NCBI GenBank assembly: GCA_036023115.1
Contig: JAYKKT010000036.1
Span: 7,336,001-7,400,000, forward strand
DNA from: Brasenia schreberi
Taxonomy: Eukaryota > Streptophyta > Magnoliopsida > Nymphaeales > Cabombaceae
Direction: 5' to 3'
DNA: 64,000 nt
Every line of letters starts with the position of its first letter. The first letter of the stretch is position 1. Positions 44,029 through 54,828 of this stretch are shown piece after piece. The position numbers and the translations under genes are program-made. Below the pieces are notes generated by a model. The model ran no database searches, was not told the origin of the DNA, and saw only the letters and a program-made list of their open reading frames with translations.

Positions 44029-44660
44029 GACACGATGCCTACTGAACTCCCTAAAAGTTTACCACCTAGGCAAGTACTGACCATGAGATAGTGTTGGAAC
44101 CGGGGGCAAGAGTGTCATCCCGAGCCGCTTATAGGATGAGTCCTCAGGAGTTGGAGGAGCTCAGGAAACAGTTGGGGGAGCTCCTGGAAGCCGGGATGAT
44201 ACAACTGTCGAAATCACCTTTTGGTTCGCCGGTACTATTTCAGAAGAAGTCTGATGGTTCACTGCGGTTGTGCATCGATTACCGAGCACTTAACAAAGTA
44301 ATGGTGAAGGACCGTTACCCAATCCCTTTAGTAGCCGACCTATTTGATCGACTCGGAGGAGCGAGATGGTTCACAAAGTTGGACCTTCGATCGGGCTATT
44401 TGCAGGTGAGGATAGCACCTGGGGATGAGGCCAAAACGGCCATGGTGACACGGTACGGAGCATACGAGTTTCTAGTGATGCCGTTTGGGCTCACTAATAC
44501 TCCAACGACCTTATGTAAGCTTATGAATGGAGTATTGGTAGGTTATATCGACGAATTTGTGGTTGTATACCTGGATGATATTGTGATTTATAGTTGGACC
44601 TTGGAGGAGCATATCTGACATCTCGCATTGGTTTTTGAGAGACTTAGATCACACTCTCTC
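44029..44660 (+). pseudogene. Gypsy reverse transcriptase
   Basis: 44091-44618 is open and reads [83 protein letters not shown] and the catalytic YLDD at 44568-44579. A stop follows at 44616 (EEHI*HL) and another near 44775 before the thumb region. This is the best-preserved block of the element. Confidence 0.93.
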
Positions 44661-45345
44661 TTTATAAAGAGAGAAAAATGCATTTTTGCTAAGAACACCA
44701 TCACCTTTCTTAGGCATATTATCAGCGGAGGAGAGATCCGTATGGACCCCAAGAAAGTCCGTGTTATTCATGGGTGAGAAACTCCCAGAGACGTTGGTGA
44801 GATACGGAGTTTCCTCGGGCTGATGAATTATTATCGAAAATTCATTCGGGATTTTTCGAAGATCGCAGAACCATTGACTGAATTGTTGAAGAAAGGGAGA
44901 ACTTGGGAGTGGACGCCCAAGTGCGTAGAGTCCTTTGAGACACTTAAACTTTGGTTTGTCAGGAGTCAGTTCTACGTCTCCCCGATTTCAGTAAACCCTT
45001 TGAAGTTCATACGGATGCGAGTGACCGAGCACTCGGAGGTGTTCTGACCCAGGATGGGCATCTCATAGCTTTTGAGAGCAGAAAGCTAAAGGACGCGGAG
45101 ACTCGGTATCCCGCACATGAGAAAGAAATGTTGGCAGTCGTACATTGCCTTCAGATCTGGAGAGTTTATCTTCTTGGATCCCACTTTTCTTTTTTAACTG
45201 ATAATGTGGCAAACACGTTCTTTAAAACCCAAAAGAAGCTCAACATGCGATAGGCGCGTTGGCTTGAGACTCTAGAGGATTACGATTTCGACTGGGTATA
45301 TAGGCCAGGTAGGGAAAATGCAGTGGCTGATGCATTAAGTAGAAA
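44661..45345 (+). pseudogene. Gypsy RT connection and RNase H
   Basis: FLRHIISGGEIRMDPKK near 44710, LMNYYRKFIRDFSKIAEPLT at 44820, then in a shifted frame DFSKPFEVHTDASDRALGGV, RYPAHEKEMLAVVHCLQIWR and GSHFSFLTDN (44951-45253). After a stop comes DYDFDWVYRPGRENAVADAL. The Asp, Glu and Asp positions of RNase H appear present, but frames shift twice. Confidence 0.88.
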
Positions 45346-46615
45346 GAGGGTAGAAACTTTGTGTGCCATTACCAGAATACATGGGGAGATGATTGATCGA
45401 GTAAGGCATGTCATTGATCAGGATACTTCGTACAATCATATTGTATCTTAAGTAGGATTTGGCATAACCGATAGATATGAGATTAAAGATGGCTTGGTGT
45501 GGACCAAGAATCGTCGGTTGTTTATACCTGAAGCCGCAGACTTGAGGAGGACATTGATGCGCGAAGTATATGATGCAGAGTACGTAGGACATCCAAGGAT
45601 AGAGCGTACCATCGCCCTTTTGTCTCAGGGATATTATTGGCCCCGAATGGTTCGCGACGTAGCCGAGTATATCCAGATGTGTCCTGTTTGTCAGCAGGAT
45701 AAAGTGGAGTGACGACGACCAGTTGGACTACTTCAGCCTCTTCCGATAGTAGAGAGACCGTGGAAATTTGTTTCCATGAATTTTATCTCAGGATTACCGA
45801 GAGTAGACGACTTTGAGATGATACTGATGGTTATGGACCGGTTCTCAAGGTATGGTGTCTTTATGCCCGCATCGCGGGAATGCAATGCCAAAGAGACAAC
45901 CCATCTTTTCTTTAAAAATGTAGTGAAACATTTTGGCATCCCGGAGAAGATTATTAGTGATCGTGACGCTCGCTTCACGAGCCGGTTTTGGATCAAACTA
46001 TTCAGATTTATGGGAACGTGTCTCTTATTCTCATCATCACAACATCCACAAATCGATGGTCAAACGGAGAGATTCAACGCGATGCTACAGGAGTATCTAC
46101 ACCACTATGTCTCTACTAGTTAGAAGAACTGGGTATTACTTCTGGAGATAGCTCTGTATAGCTACAACTCCCATAAACGCTCAGTCATAGGAAAGAGTCC
46201 TTTTGAGCTTACGTTGGGATGGCAGCCGCTCGGACTCTTGGAGCTTGTACAGGGAAATGGGACGGGGAATTGTCCAGCCACCTTGCGAGAGTTACGCGAT
46301 AGGCAGGTCATGTACAAGGAAGCAAAGGCTTCGCTCGAGAGAGTAGGGTCCCGGATGAGAAGACAGGCGAACAGGCATCGACATGATGTTGAGTTTGACG
46401 TAGGAGACGAGGTTTGGCTTCGCATACCTGAGTATATCCGCAAGCAGGTTTACAAGGGTAATCATATGGGACTAAAGCCGAAGTACGATGGACCATTCAG
46501 AGTGATACAACGGATAGGTAAGGTTGCTTATCAACTGGAGTTACCAGATCGATTGAAGATACATCCAGTCATCCATGTATCTCAACTGAAAAAGTACTTC
46601 GAAGATCCATAGAGG
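45346..46615 (+). pseudogene. Gypsy integrase
   Basis: The zinc region lies at 45494-45712 (HPRIERTIALLSQGYYWPRM and CPVCQQDK). The catalytic core is at 45776-46123 (NFISGLPRVDDFEMILMVMD, IISDRDARFTSRFW, QHPQIDGQTERFNAMLQEYL) with the D, D and E positions present. The C-terminal region is at 46214-46612 (DVEFDVGDEVWLRIPEY, IHPVIHVSQLKKYF). Stops occur between the blocks, at 45711, about 46122 and 46611. Confidence 0.92.
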
Positions 46616-46853
46616 CTTGAACGCAGACCACCGCCATTGGTTAGACAAGATATCCCAACAGTCGAGGCTTTGATCGCTCACAGAGTAGTTGGAGTAGGAC
46701 CATGATAGCAGACCCAGTATCTTGTACGGTGGACAGGTAGAAGCACTAACGACGACTCATGGGTTCCATGCGCGCAGCTTTGGCAATATGAGCAGATGCT
46801 TCGTGATTACCATGCGGCCTCGAGGACGAGTTCGGATATTGTTGGGGGAGAAT
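46616..46853 (+). pseudogene. Gypsy chromodomain and purine tract
   Basis: 46709-46815 reads TQYLVRWTGR, DDSWVPCAQLWQYEQML and RDYH, a degenerate chromodomain fused to the integrase end as in chromoviruses. Upstream stops separate it from integrase. TTGTTGGGGGAGAAT just before 46854 is the purine tract. Confidence 0.8.
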
Positions 46854-48326
46854 TGTCATAGACAAATCCATAGAGCGCTTGCTCGTGCGCTCCCTACATC
46901 CGGAGGCTTCACCATGTACCATAACCACTTGTAAACCCCCTTTTTTACATACACCATGTTGTGCGTGTGTGTCCCTTGTAAGGATTGGGTGTGCTTATAA
47001 ACCCGAGCCATGTGCGTGCGTCTAGGTCTAAGCTAGGTCACATTAGTCTAGGTCTAGGCTGGGTCAAGCTCGAACCCAAGTCGGGTCGGGTCAGGGTCAT
47101 GTCAGGTTCGGGTCGTGTCGGGTTCATGCCATGTCGGGTCAGGTAGGTCGGGTTCCTGGTGGTTGAGTCAGTTCAGGATACCTGGGGGCTAACCGGGTGA
47201 CGGTTAGCCTGTTGGGCGCAGGTGGCGCCCAAGCGTGAGGTGCCAGGACACCTCACCCGCATCCCTTGGGCGAGAGCGGTTACAAGGAGTAACCGCCCCC
47301 TCCCCCTTGGAGGGAGCGGTTACCTAGGGCAGGGCGCCTATAAGGCAACCCTCCTGCCCTGTGCTGGGGTGTTAAACAATTTGCCGAGTGAGTGAAGAGT
47401 GAGTGTAAAGAGTGTGTGAGACCGTAGGGCCAGGTGCAAAAGCGTGGATGTCAGGGCCGGACAATGCCCCGTAGCAGTGCTGTGATCGGGTGCTGAGAAG
47501 CCGTTGTTGTGCAGAAGACTGTGCTGCTGATCCAGTGCAGTAGGGCGTTGCGATAGATCCGTGGTGCGTGCAACAGTAGTAGCCAGACGTGCTCATCGAT
47601 GCAGGACGCTCCCTAGTGTCGATTACCTTGGCGACAGAGACTGTCACAGGCGGTGACAGTCTTCCGTTCTCTCCAAGGCGTAGACAGTGCGCCACTCACC
47701 CTGTTCAACAACAGGGTGCTCTCCAAGGTGCATGCAGTGCGCCTCTCTTTAGTTTCGCTGCAGGGACGCCTCACTTCCGTTCAGCCGCAGGTATCACTCC
47801 ATAGGGTACCGCCAGGGTGCCGCCAGAGTGCCTACCTTCAGCAACAGTCGAAGACACCTACTCCCAGCGACAGACGCGGTACGACCCCAGGGCGCACCAG
47901 ACCTTTGTGTTGCAGCCGAGAGACAGGTGCAGCCATGTGCACCCTGTCTACTGCAGTCGGACTTCAGTGCCGTGTACAACCGAATGAAAGAGGGAGTCTA
48001 CTTGTGCTAACCCCTCTTTTGTATTCCTGTTTAGACGAGGCTATCTCTGCTCGATTCCAGGTGGGAACCCTAACTAAATTGAGAAAACTCCAGGTTGTAC
48101 TAATCACTACAGAATGGTAATGGTTTAAGGTTTATGCCCGTGTTTATGTATGTTTATCTCTGAATATGCATGAGTGGTGAATGTGCAAACCCCGCCTCTA
48201 AACATCTGTTGGAAAGGCAAAGGTTTGGAACATAGGCTGATAGAATCACCGGGTGATTCTAGCCATCACAGTGAAACAAGGTTTTTTAAAAAAAAAAATG
48301 GTTTTGAAACGACACTGTGACTGACA
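46854..48326 (+). repeat. Gypsy 3' LTR
   Basis: 1,473 bp, starting TGTCATAGACAAATCC and ending GACTGACA. It is about 55 bp longer than the 5' LTR owing to small insertions (for example, repeated GGTCGTGTCGGG near 47110 and GGGTGCCGCCA near 47815). GACTC follows at 48327. Confidence 0.93.
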
Positions 48327-48376
48327 GACTCTTCATTAAGTAACCTCACTACTCCTAACTAATGCTGTCTACGACA

Positions 48377-49269
48377 ATCAGCACTCAAATTTTGTTATAA
48401 AACTGCAAACAAAAGGTTTCTCCTGTATAAAGGTGTATCAGAAACGAAACAATGAAAACGATGTGCATGCAGTAGCTGACTGATGTATTGTTCCACAAGT
48501 ACCTAAGCGCCAGATTCCCATCTTGTGCTTTGGTCCCTTTAAAGCAGCTGCGACCATAAAGGCATCCACTGTTTCCACAGAAGGTTAAACTCCTTTTTTT
48601 CTGACAGTTCATTGCCACGCGTAACCAGTGTAAGACACCAGGAGCCAAGGTCGACATATGGCGTACTCAGAAGTGATTCTGTTGCATCAACATTATGAAG
48701 ATTCAGTGGTGTCCTCAATTGATTAAGGCTCAATCTGGATCAAATAAAAGTTTCAATCGTTCATTCAAAAGCATCAGTCCATCATACTCAAGCTTGCGAT
48801 TACTCATATGTTGCATGCCTCAATGTCTCAAGATGGATGATCTTGAGCAGCTGAGCCTTGAATTGCTCTGGGTCATGGAAAAACCCCACGATGTTCAACT
48901 TTCCTCAAACAAAACAAACTCCAACCACAAAAGTAACCAATATCGTGTAGCTATTTCTTGAAAGGCAAAGACTAAGGATGCTTACCAGATGTCTGATAAC
49001 CTTCTGCATACTTGACCTCATTTTACCAATTGCTTCAGCTAACAGAATTTTTCATGTCCCAACTTGGGTATTTCGGTTCCTATGGTTTTTAAAGCTTTAT
49101 CTTGTACACGTATCAACGCTAGACGATTATTTTGTGCAGTAGCATCAGCCTCCACCTGGACATACATTCCTCAAATACGAGCACAAATAGCCTGTAGAAT
49201 GCCCCACATGTAATGATAATTTGCATTTAGATTGTAAAGTCCGTTATTTCATTTATCAAACCGGCTTCA
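48377..49269 (-). other. Possible exons of an unidentified host gene or its remnant
   Basis: The minus strand at about 49170-48980 reads MYVQVEADATAQNNRLALIR and VQDKALKTIGTEIPKLGHEK. After a one-base frameshift comes LLAEAIGKMRSSMQKVIRHL, ending at a consensus donor (CTG/GTAAGC). A second coding-like piece, NRKLEYDGLMLLNERLKLLF, lies near 48800-48740. I do not recognise the family. The frameshift suggests a pseudogene unless it is a base error. Region 48385-48733 has open minus frames but no known domain. Confidence 0.4.
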
Positions 49270-50461
49270 TGTTGAAGAGGGCTTTGGATCGGTTCTTATT
49301 CGGTTTTTGCTCTTTTGAACCTATTATCTGTTTCTGTGTTTTATGTGTTAAGTGTGTTTTATAATAAGAGTAGATTAGTCTTTCAAGTTAAAATACTATT
49401 GTATATAATATGTGATTAGACTACCTTAAGAGAGAACAGATTGGAGATGTGTGCGTCTAAACGTGTGTAGTTTCTCGTGAACAAGCAGCAGGTTGTTGCA
49501 GCTATATGTTTTCATGATTTATTAATAATAAATAAACATGGTATCAAAGCCTTCTACAAACACATTGATTTTTTCATCGTGTTGCTGTGAGAAATTCTTT
49601 CTCGATGCATACATTCGGTAGACGAGGCTTTTCAAGTTGCTGTGAGAGCCAGAAGTGGTTGTTTTGTAGGTGATAAGAGACAATCATCGCAGGGTGTTGC
49701 TGGATTCGTGGAAAATCATATGGCAGGTGGCAGACTTGTTGTTTCTTGGAGACACCAACCAGGTTCCATTAATATTCAGACCCACACTGTGAGATCTTTT
49801 TCTGGTAACCGTGAAAGGAACAGACTGCCAATAAACGTTGCTGACGATCTACTGCTCCTGTGTTTAAACAAACTTCAAGATATGGCAGACAACAACAAAC
49901 ATTGGTAGCTTTGCATTCAAATCTAGAAGGACAACAGGAGATAAATTGAAACCATTTCAAGTCACAAATGTTAAGCTTGATGAAAAAAATTATTTAGAAT
50001 GGGTTAAATCTATACAATTCACTATATTAGCACGAGGTTGATGGGAGTACCTCATAGGAGCTCGGTAAAGACTTAATAATAACAGTCTCCTCTATTTAAA
50101 ATAGAGAAAGGATGATGCCTTGGTGTTCTCTTGACTTCTGAGTTAGATGTAGAAAGAACGTTTATGTATTTGGAGTCAGCAACTTATATTTGGAGAGTTG
50201 TATCTAAGGCCTATTCTAAGAGAAAGAGTGTTGCAAAAGAATATACCCTAGAGAAGATCAGAAAATACAGACAAAGAACTCGAACTATCAATGAATATTA
50301 CGTAGAATTACGTGGATTGTGGGTTGAATTACAATTTTATATTAACATCAAATGTCCTACATATTTCAAGAAAAGAAATGAAGAATCTCAAAAATGCAAG
50401 ATATGAGTCCCCATTTATTATGGGGACTCACCTGTTAGTATGAAACTGTTAAGGACAATAA
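49270..50461 (+). mobile_element. Ty1/copia fragment copia-3 (5' LTR and gag)
   Basis: LTR-like 49270-49538 (TGTTGAAGAGGG to AATAAACA) is followed immediately by the primer site TGGTATCAAAGCC (49539-49551). gag remnants lie at 49880-50406: MADNNKH, VTNVKLDEKNYLEWVKSIQF, YIWRVVSKAYSKRKSVAKEY and TINEYYVELRGLWVELQFY, with stops. The element ends at LINE G; no integrase or RT in plus orientation follows, so its 3' part is lost. Confidence 0.82.
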
Positions 50462-51180
50462 TTCTACAACAACAACAACTAAGCCTTTTCCCATACTACA
50501 TGGGGTCGCCTACATGGATTTTTTGTTTCCACATAGCCCTATCATGTGCCATGTTAGCAGTTAACTCACAATAAGCTAGATTCTTTCCAACACTTTTGTA
50601 GTCGTTCTCTACCTCTTTTAATACTTTCCAAATTTAGTTTTTCATACCTTCTTATAGGTTCTTTTGATCTTCTTTCTATATGTCCAAACCATCTTAAACG
50701 ATATTCTCTCATTTTATCCTCTATTGGTGTCACTCCTAATTTGTTTCTAATAACCTCATTATGTATACGGTTTTTTCTTGTATGACCACTCATCCATCTC
50801 AGCATCTTCATTTCTATAGAGACATCTTTTGTACATGTTGATGATTAACTTCCCAACACTCAGAACCGTAAAACATGACATGTCTAATTACTGCTCTATA
50901 ATATTTACCTTTTAACTTTAATGGTATCTTCTTATCTCAAAGAATACTTGATGCTCCTTTCCATTTTAACCAATTAGTATTAATTCTATACGTAACATCT
51001 CTATCAATCTTCCAACACTCTGAAAAATTGACCTTACGTATTTAAAACTTTCCTTTTGGAAGATGCAATGTGTGCCAATTTTAATTTCTATGTCCTCTGA
51101 AGTAACCAAATGATCAAACTTACATTCCATATATTTTGTCTTTGTTCTACTAAGTCGGAGGCCTTTGCTTTCTAAATAAA
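50462..51180 (-). mobile_element. RTE-like LINE copy G, 3' half
   Basis: CAA-repeat end at 50465-50480, then the family C-terminal region (50811-50566: MLRWMSGHTRKNRIHNEVIR). Family sequence leads up to the RT motif region, stopping abruptly at about 51177 in the LSRTKTKY part. 5'-truncated; lies between copia-3 and copia-4. Confidence 0.85.
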
Positions 51181-51182
51181 TA

Positions 51183-51371
51183 TGATTTAGCCATATAAGA
51201 CTTAAAAAAGTATATACATGGGAGTCATATTTATAGAGAACATAAAAAGAGGAGTGAGAGGAGTGAGAGAAGGGATTCTAATACAAGAATCAAATCTCAC
51301 TTAATAATGAAAAAAAATTATAAAATAAATCTATACAATTAAGAATTAAATCAATTAAATAAAGTCCAACA
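51183..51371 (-). repeat. copia-4 3' LTR
   Basis: About 189 bp, AT-rich, bounded inside by the purine tract at 51372-51385. The outer end is uncertain because LINE G abuts it. Confidence 0.6.
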
Positions 51372-51385
51372 CTTCCTCAAGTTGG

Positions 51386-53100
51386 TGAATGGATATCTAT
51401 CATTCTCAACTGCCAAGAAGATCTTGAAAGCGATCTGTGGGTAGTCCCTTAGTTAATACATCTACTAACCGATATCCCGAAGGAATGTATGATGTGTTAC
51501 AGCCCATTATCCAATTTCTCCTTGATAAAGTGCCTGCCTCCATCTCAATGTGTTTTGTATCTGTGTCATGGCTTGATCATCGTATTAATGCAATGCTGGA
51601 TGGCTAACTACGTTGTCTATTGAAAGAGTCGGTTCAGGAAGATTGGGGTGTCATGCTCTAGTTTCTATCATCTAAGAATGATCAATCTATCCATAGCATA
51701 TTTCGAGTAGTACTCGACAAGGACATGACTCGATTATGCTCTTCGCACTCTTTGGGCTTGTGCCACTACATTTATGAGAGTTTACGCATGTTACTCCGCG
51801 AGAAATAAGAGAATCTCCAACTAAAAATATGCAATAAGCCGATGGTTGAGCGACGGTCCAGTATCACCTGGACCTGCATAGTCGGCATCGAGTATACACT
51901 TCCATGCGATAAAGTTTTTCAAAGAGGATGTGAGAATAGTGAAGACCATAAAATAAGGTACCGCTTTAAGATACTAGAATAATGTGGAGGACAGCGACTC
52001 CGCATATGGGTTTCTCCCTTGGGGCGATGCATGAATTGCGACTAATATCGAGATGAACAACATAGGAGAGATCCGGTCCGAGTAATTACAAGCCAAGTAT
52101 ACGAGTGCCTCTTAACTAGGCGACCGACATAGAGATTGGCATCATACCTTTACAAAGTATCTTCTGAGAGTCAGCCTTTCATTTTGGTGATTCTCAAGAG
52201 GAGTGTGTACACCAAATTTTGCAATCTTTACACCCGAGCTTAGTATCTCGAGAGAGAAGATCGAGGAGCATACTTAGCCTGTGAGAGAAATAAGATACCA
52301 TCGTTTAGAATATAGGCAACTTCAAACCCTAAGGAAGTAGCAAAAAGTCTTCCAAGATCTTTCATTTCGAAACTAGCCTGACATAAGAGCATCTTTAGAG
52401 CTCAAGCCAATCTTGATGAATCATTGCCTAATAATAATGATGTCATCGACATATACACAAGCAAACTGTGAGTTTACCTTTTGTGAATGTTTAAAAAAAG
52501 AGGGTGTTGATCATTTGACTTGTCTCGTAATCCAGGGACACCATTGTTTTTGTGAATCTTCCAAACCACCTGGAGACTTGCCTGAGACCTATACAACACC
52601 TCAATTCAACTTGCTCATCTTGTTCCAAAGCAAGAGGTCAAAATCATATCTAGGAGGATTTTTCATGTATACTTCTTCCTCTGAGATCCCCGTGAGGAAA
52701 GCATTTTAACATCCATCTACCGTTGGCCAACCTCGTGAAGTCAGCGATAGAAATAACAAAGACAGTACTCAGAAGTCATTTTGGCTACTAGAGCAAATGT
52801 TTCTCATTAGCTAACTCCCATACTCTTGTCTATTACCTAGAGCAACCAATCTGGCCTATAATTGATCCAAAGTCCTATCCGAGTGAAGTTTGGACAATAA
52901 ACCCATTTACACCCACAGTTTCATTTTTATGGTATAAACACATCCCAAGTTTGAGCTCTATATTGGACATCTTATTCTTCATTCATAGCATAAATCCAAT
53001 CTTGTAATGATTGTGCTTCCTTAAAAGTTCTTGGTTCTTTTATAGTGAAAATATTGGTTACTAAGGCTCTATGTCTTGGTAAAAAACTGTCATAAAAAAT
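51386..53100 (-). pseudogene. copia-4 RNase H and reverse transcriptase
   Basis: Heavily mutated. The clearest landmark is the catalytic VYVDDIIII read on the minus strand at about 52465-52439. The KWV start of RT and the linker toward integrase are recognisable only as isolated words near 52900. No usable frame longer than about 60 codons. Confidence 0.65.
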
Positions 53101-54828
53101 AAATCGTTCAGGAGGTCTAGAATCTTGACTAGTCCTTCAAGGTATTAGTGAGATATCATTAAAGTTCTTCTAGTGTAGTATTGATCAAAGGGGGTAACTG
53201 ACTGTCTTGAGATCATATAATCATCAAGCTCATTTTCAACATGTATTATGTTTTCTCCTAGGATATCATTCAAAGAGGAATATGATGACTCATCAATAGG
53301 ATAAGCGTCACTTATGCCTTTAAAAAAATATTTATTTTCAAAGAATTTGACATCTCTTAAAATATAGAGTTTGTTTTTATAATCATAACATTTATACCCC
53401 TTCTTATTTATCTCATACCCTAGAAAAATACATTATATAGCATGAAAAAATAGTTTATCACCTTTGTTAGTATAAACAAAATATTTATATCCAAAAACAC
53501 GTAGTGTGGAATAGTTGAGAGAAAGTTAAAAAAGTTTTTCTACGTAAGACATGTTTTGTAAAACTAAAGATGACATTCGGTTAATTAAGTAAACATAAAT
53601 CATAATGGCTTCAACCCAAAAAAATTTAGGAACACTACATAATGTTTTGTAAGTCACCAATTTTATTAACACTTAATTGTGTTCTATCGGCAGTATAAAC
53701 GCATGATAAAGGTTTTTCAACATATGATTTTAAAATATTTTCATTGCAAGTCATATGAAATGAGACACCGAAATCAAGAATCCAATAAACCATGCTTTAA
53801 AATTGGTTAGTTGAAGAACAACAAACCACACCTATTGTTGCTTTGTTTTTCATTTGAGCTTAAGTCTCTTTATTTTTTCTTTGAATGCAACAATAGAAGA
53901 TGAAGCTAATGCCGCTTTTCTTTTCAACTTAGGACAATTTGACCTTATGTGTCTGACCTTTCTACAATGATGACAAATAATCTCTTTTTTTGCTTCTTCA
54001 CTTTTTAAATGAAGAGGACGGTATGCCTTCATGTTTGCTTTGGGTTTTGACGCGGCTAAGGCGGTGTCTCTTTAAAGTCCATCTTCATTCATTCTCATTT
54101 TCGCCATTTAGAGATCGGTAAGAACCTCTTCTTTTATTGGAAAAGGTTTTCGATTGACAAGAGATGAACTTACCCTTTCAAATTCTTTTCGGAGACTTCT
54201 TATAAATTGATATACAAAATCCTCATTATCCTCACATTGACTCTCACTAAGACATTGTGTACATTTCTTTTTATAGCTATATAATTGATTCCAAAAATCG
54301 AAATATTTGCCAAAAAATTTATTTACCCCTTTTATCTCCTTGTCTAAGTGAAACTAATTTGTCTCATAATGCTATTATATGAGACACATCTCTTTGAACA
54401 TGAGATTTTTTTAAGTATTCTCATATTTTTTTTAGCATTCGTGAAATCGACAAAGGTGTCCCTAGTGTGTTCATTTACATCGTTCATGGGCACCTATAGG
54501 ATTGTTCTATGACCTCCTTCGTATTCCTCTTTTTGCTCGAGTGTGATATTAATAGAGGGTTCTACTTTCGAACCACTACCCCGTAACTTTTTAAATATAG
54601 ATAAATTTTCATAGATTGAGCTCATGTCTTATAATTCGAGGGTTCCCATGATTCTTTAGCGTTGGTGAAATCGGCCAAAGTGTCCCGCTCATTTATATTG
54701 TTTATGAGCATCCATAAGATTGTTCTATGACCTCCTTCATATTTTTTTTTTGCTCGAGTGTGACATTAATAGAGGGTTCTACCTTTGAACCAATTACATA
54801 ACTCCATAACTTTTGGATTCATGGTCGG
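53101..54828 (-). pseudogene. copia-4 integrase/protease remnants and gag
   Basis: The CCHC knuckle lies in the open frame 54032-53850: EIICHHCRKVRHIRSNCPKL. Downstream (lower coordinates) comes a protease-like DS-x-x-S-x-HMT stretch near 53790-53745 with a stop inside. gag lies at 54828-54060 with several stops and a tandem duplication. Integrase motifs are too decayed to place. Confidence 0.65.
54430..54812. repeat. Diverged duplication (about 215-220 bp offset) in copia-4 gag
   Basis: GATTGTTCTATGACCTCCTT occurs near 54501 and again near 54720. Flanking words AGCATTCGTGAAATCG/AGCGTTGGTGAAATCG and TAATAGAGGGTTCTAC also recur at both. Differences between units are common, so this is an old event. 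Confidence 0.85.

Larger units (their letters stand above)
40189..48326 (+). mobile_element. Ty3/gypsy chromovirus LTR retrotransposon
   Basis: 8.1 kb, with LTRs at 40189-41606 and 46854-48326, both TG...CA, and the 5-bp target duplication GACTC (40184-40188 and 48327-48331). The primer-binding site TGGTATCAGAGCC is at 41610-41622. gag, protease, RT, RNase H, integrase and a C-terminal chromodomain follow in order, which places it among plant chromoviruses; the long LTRs suggest the Tekay group (inference). Stops occur in most domains. The LTRs differ by small changes and indels. It inserted into the LTR of the older non-autonomous element. Confidence 0.95.
37502..48376 (-). mobile_element. 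Non-autonomous copia-type LTR element carrying host-gene fragments
   Basis: In minus orientation, a degenerate tRNA-Met primer site (TAGTATCAAATC, 40048-40037) adjoins an LTR end at 40049. A purine tract (TTGAGGGGG) adjoins the other LTR at 37742. The LTRs are about 37502-37742 and 40049-40188 plus 48332-48376, the latter split by the gypsy element. They share CACGAGAGA, CTTCTATTTCATA, and AAGTAACC with ACTAAT near the outer end, but differ in length and sequence more than one young insertion would. The 2.3-kb interior has no gag or pol. It holds PPR, cysteine-protease and unassigned gene-like pieces. Left boundary and target duplication are uncertain. Confidence 0.6.
51183..54828 (-). mobile_element. 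Ty1/copia element copia-4, degenerate and 5'-truncated
   Basis: Minus-strand copia. The 3' LTR at about 51183-51371 starts TGTTGGACTT and is preceded by the purine tract AACTTGAGGAAG. Interior motifs in order are RT with VYVDDIIII near 52455, a protease/pre-integrase stretch near 53780-53700 (FHMTCNENILKSY), a CCHC knuckle CHHCRKVRHIRSNC near 53970, and gag up to about 54815 (MNPKVMEL). The 5' LTR and primer site are missing because LINE H begins at about 54829. Stops are frequent. Confidence 0.8.
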
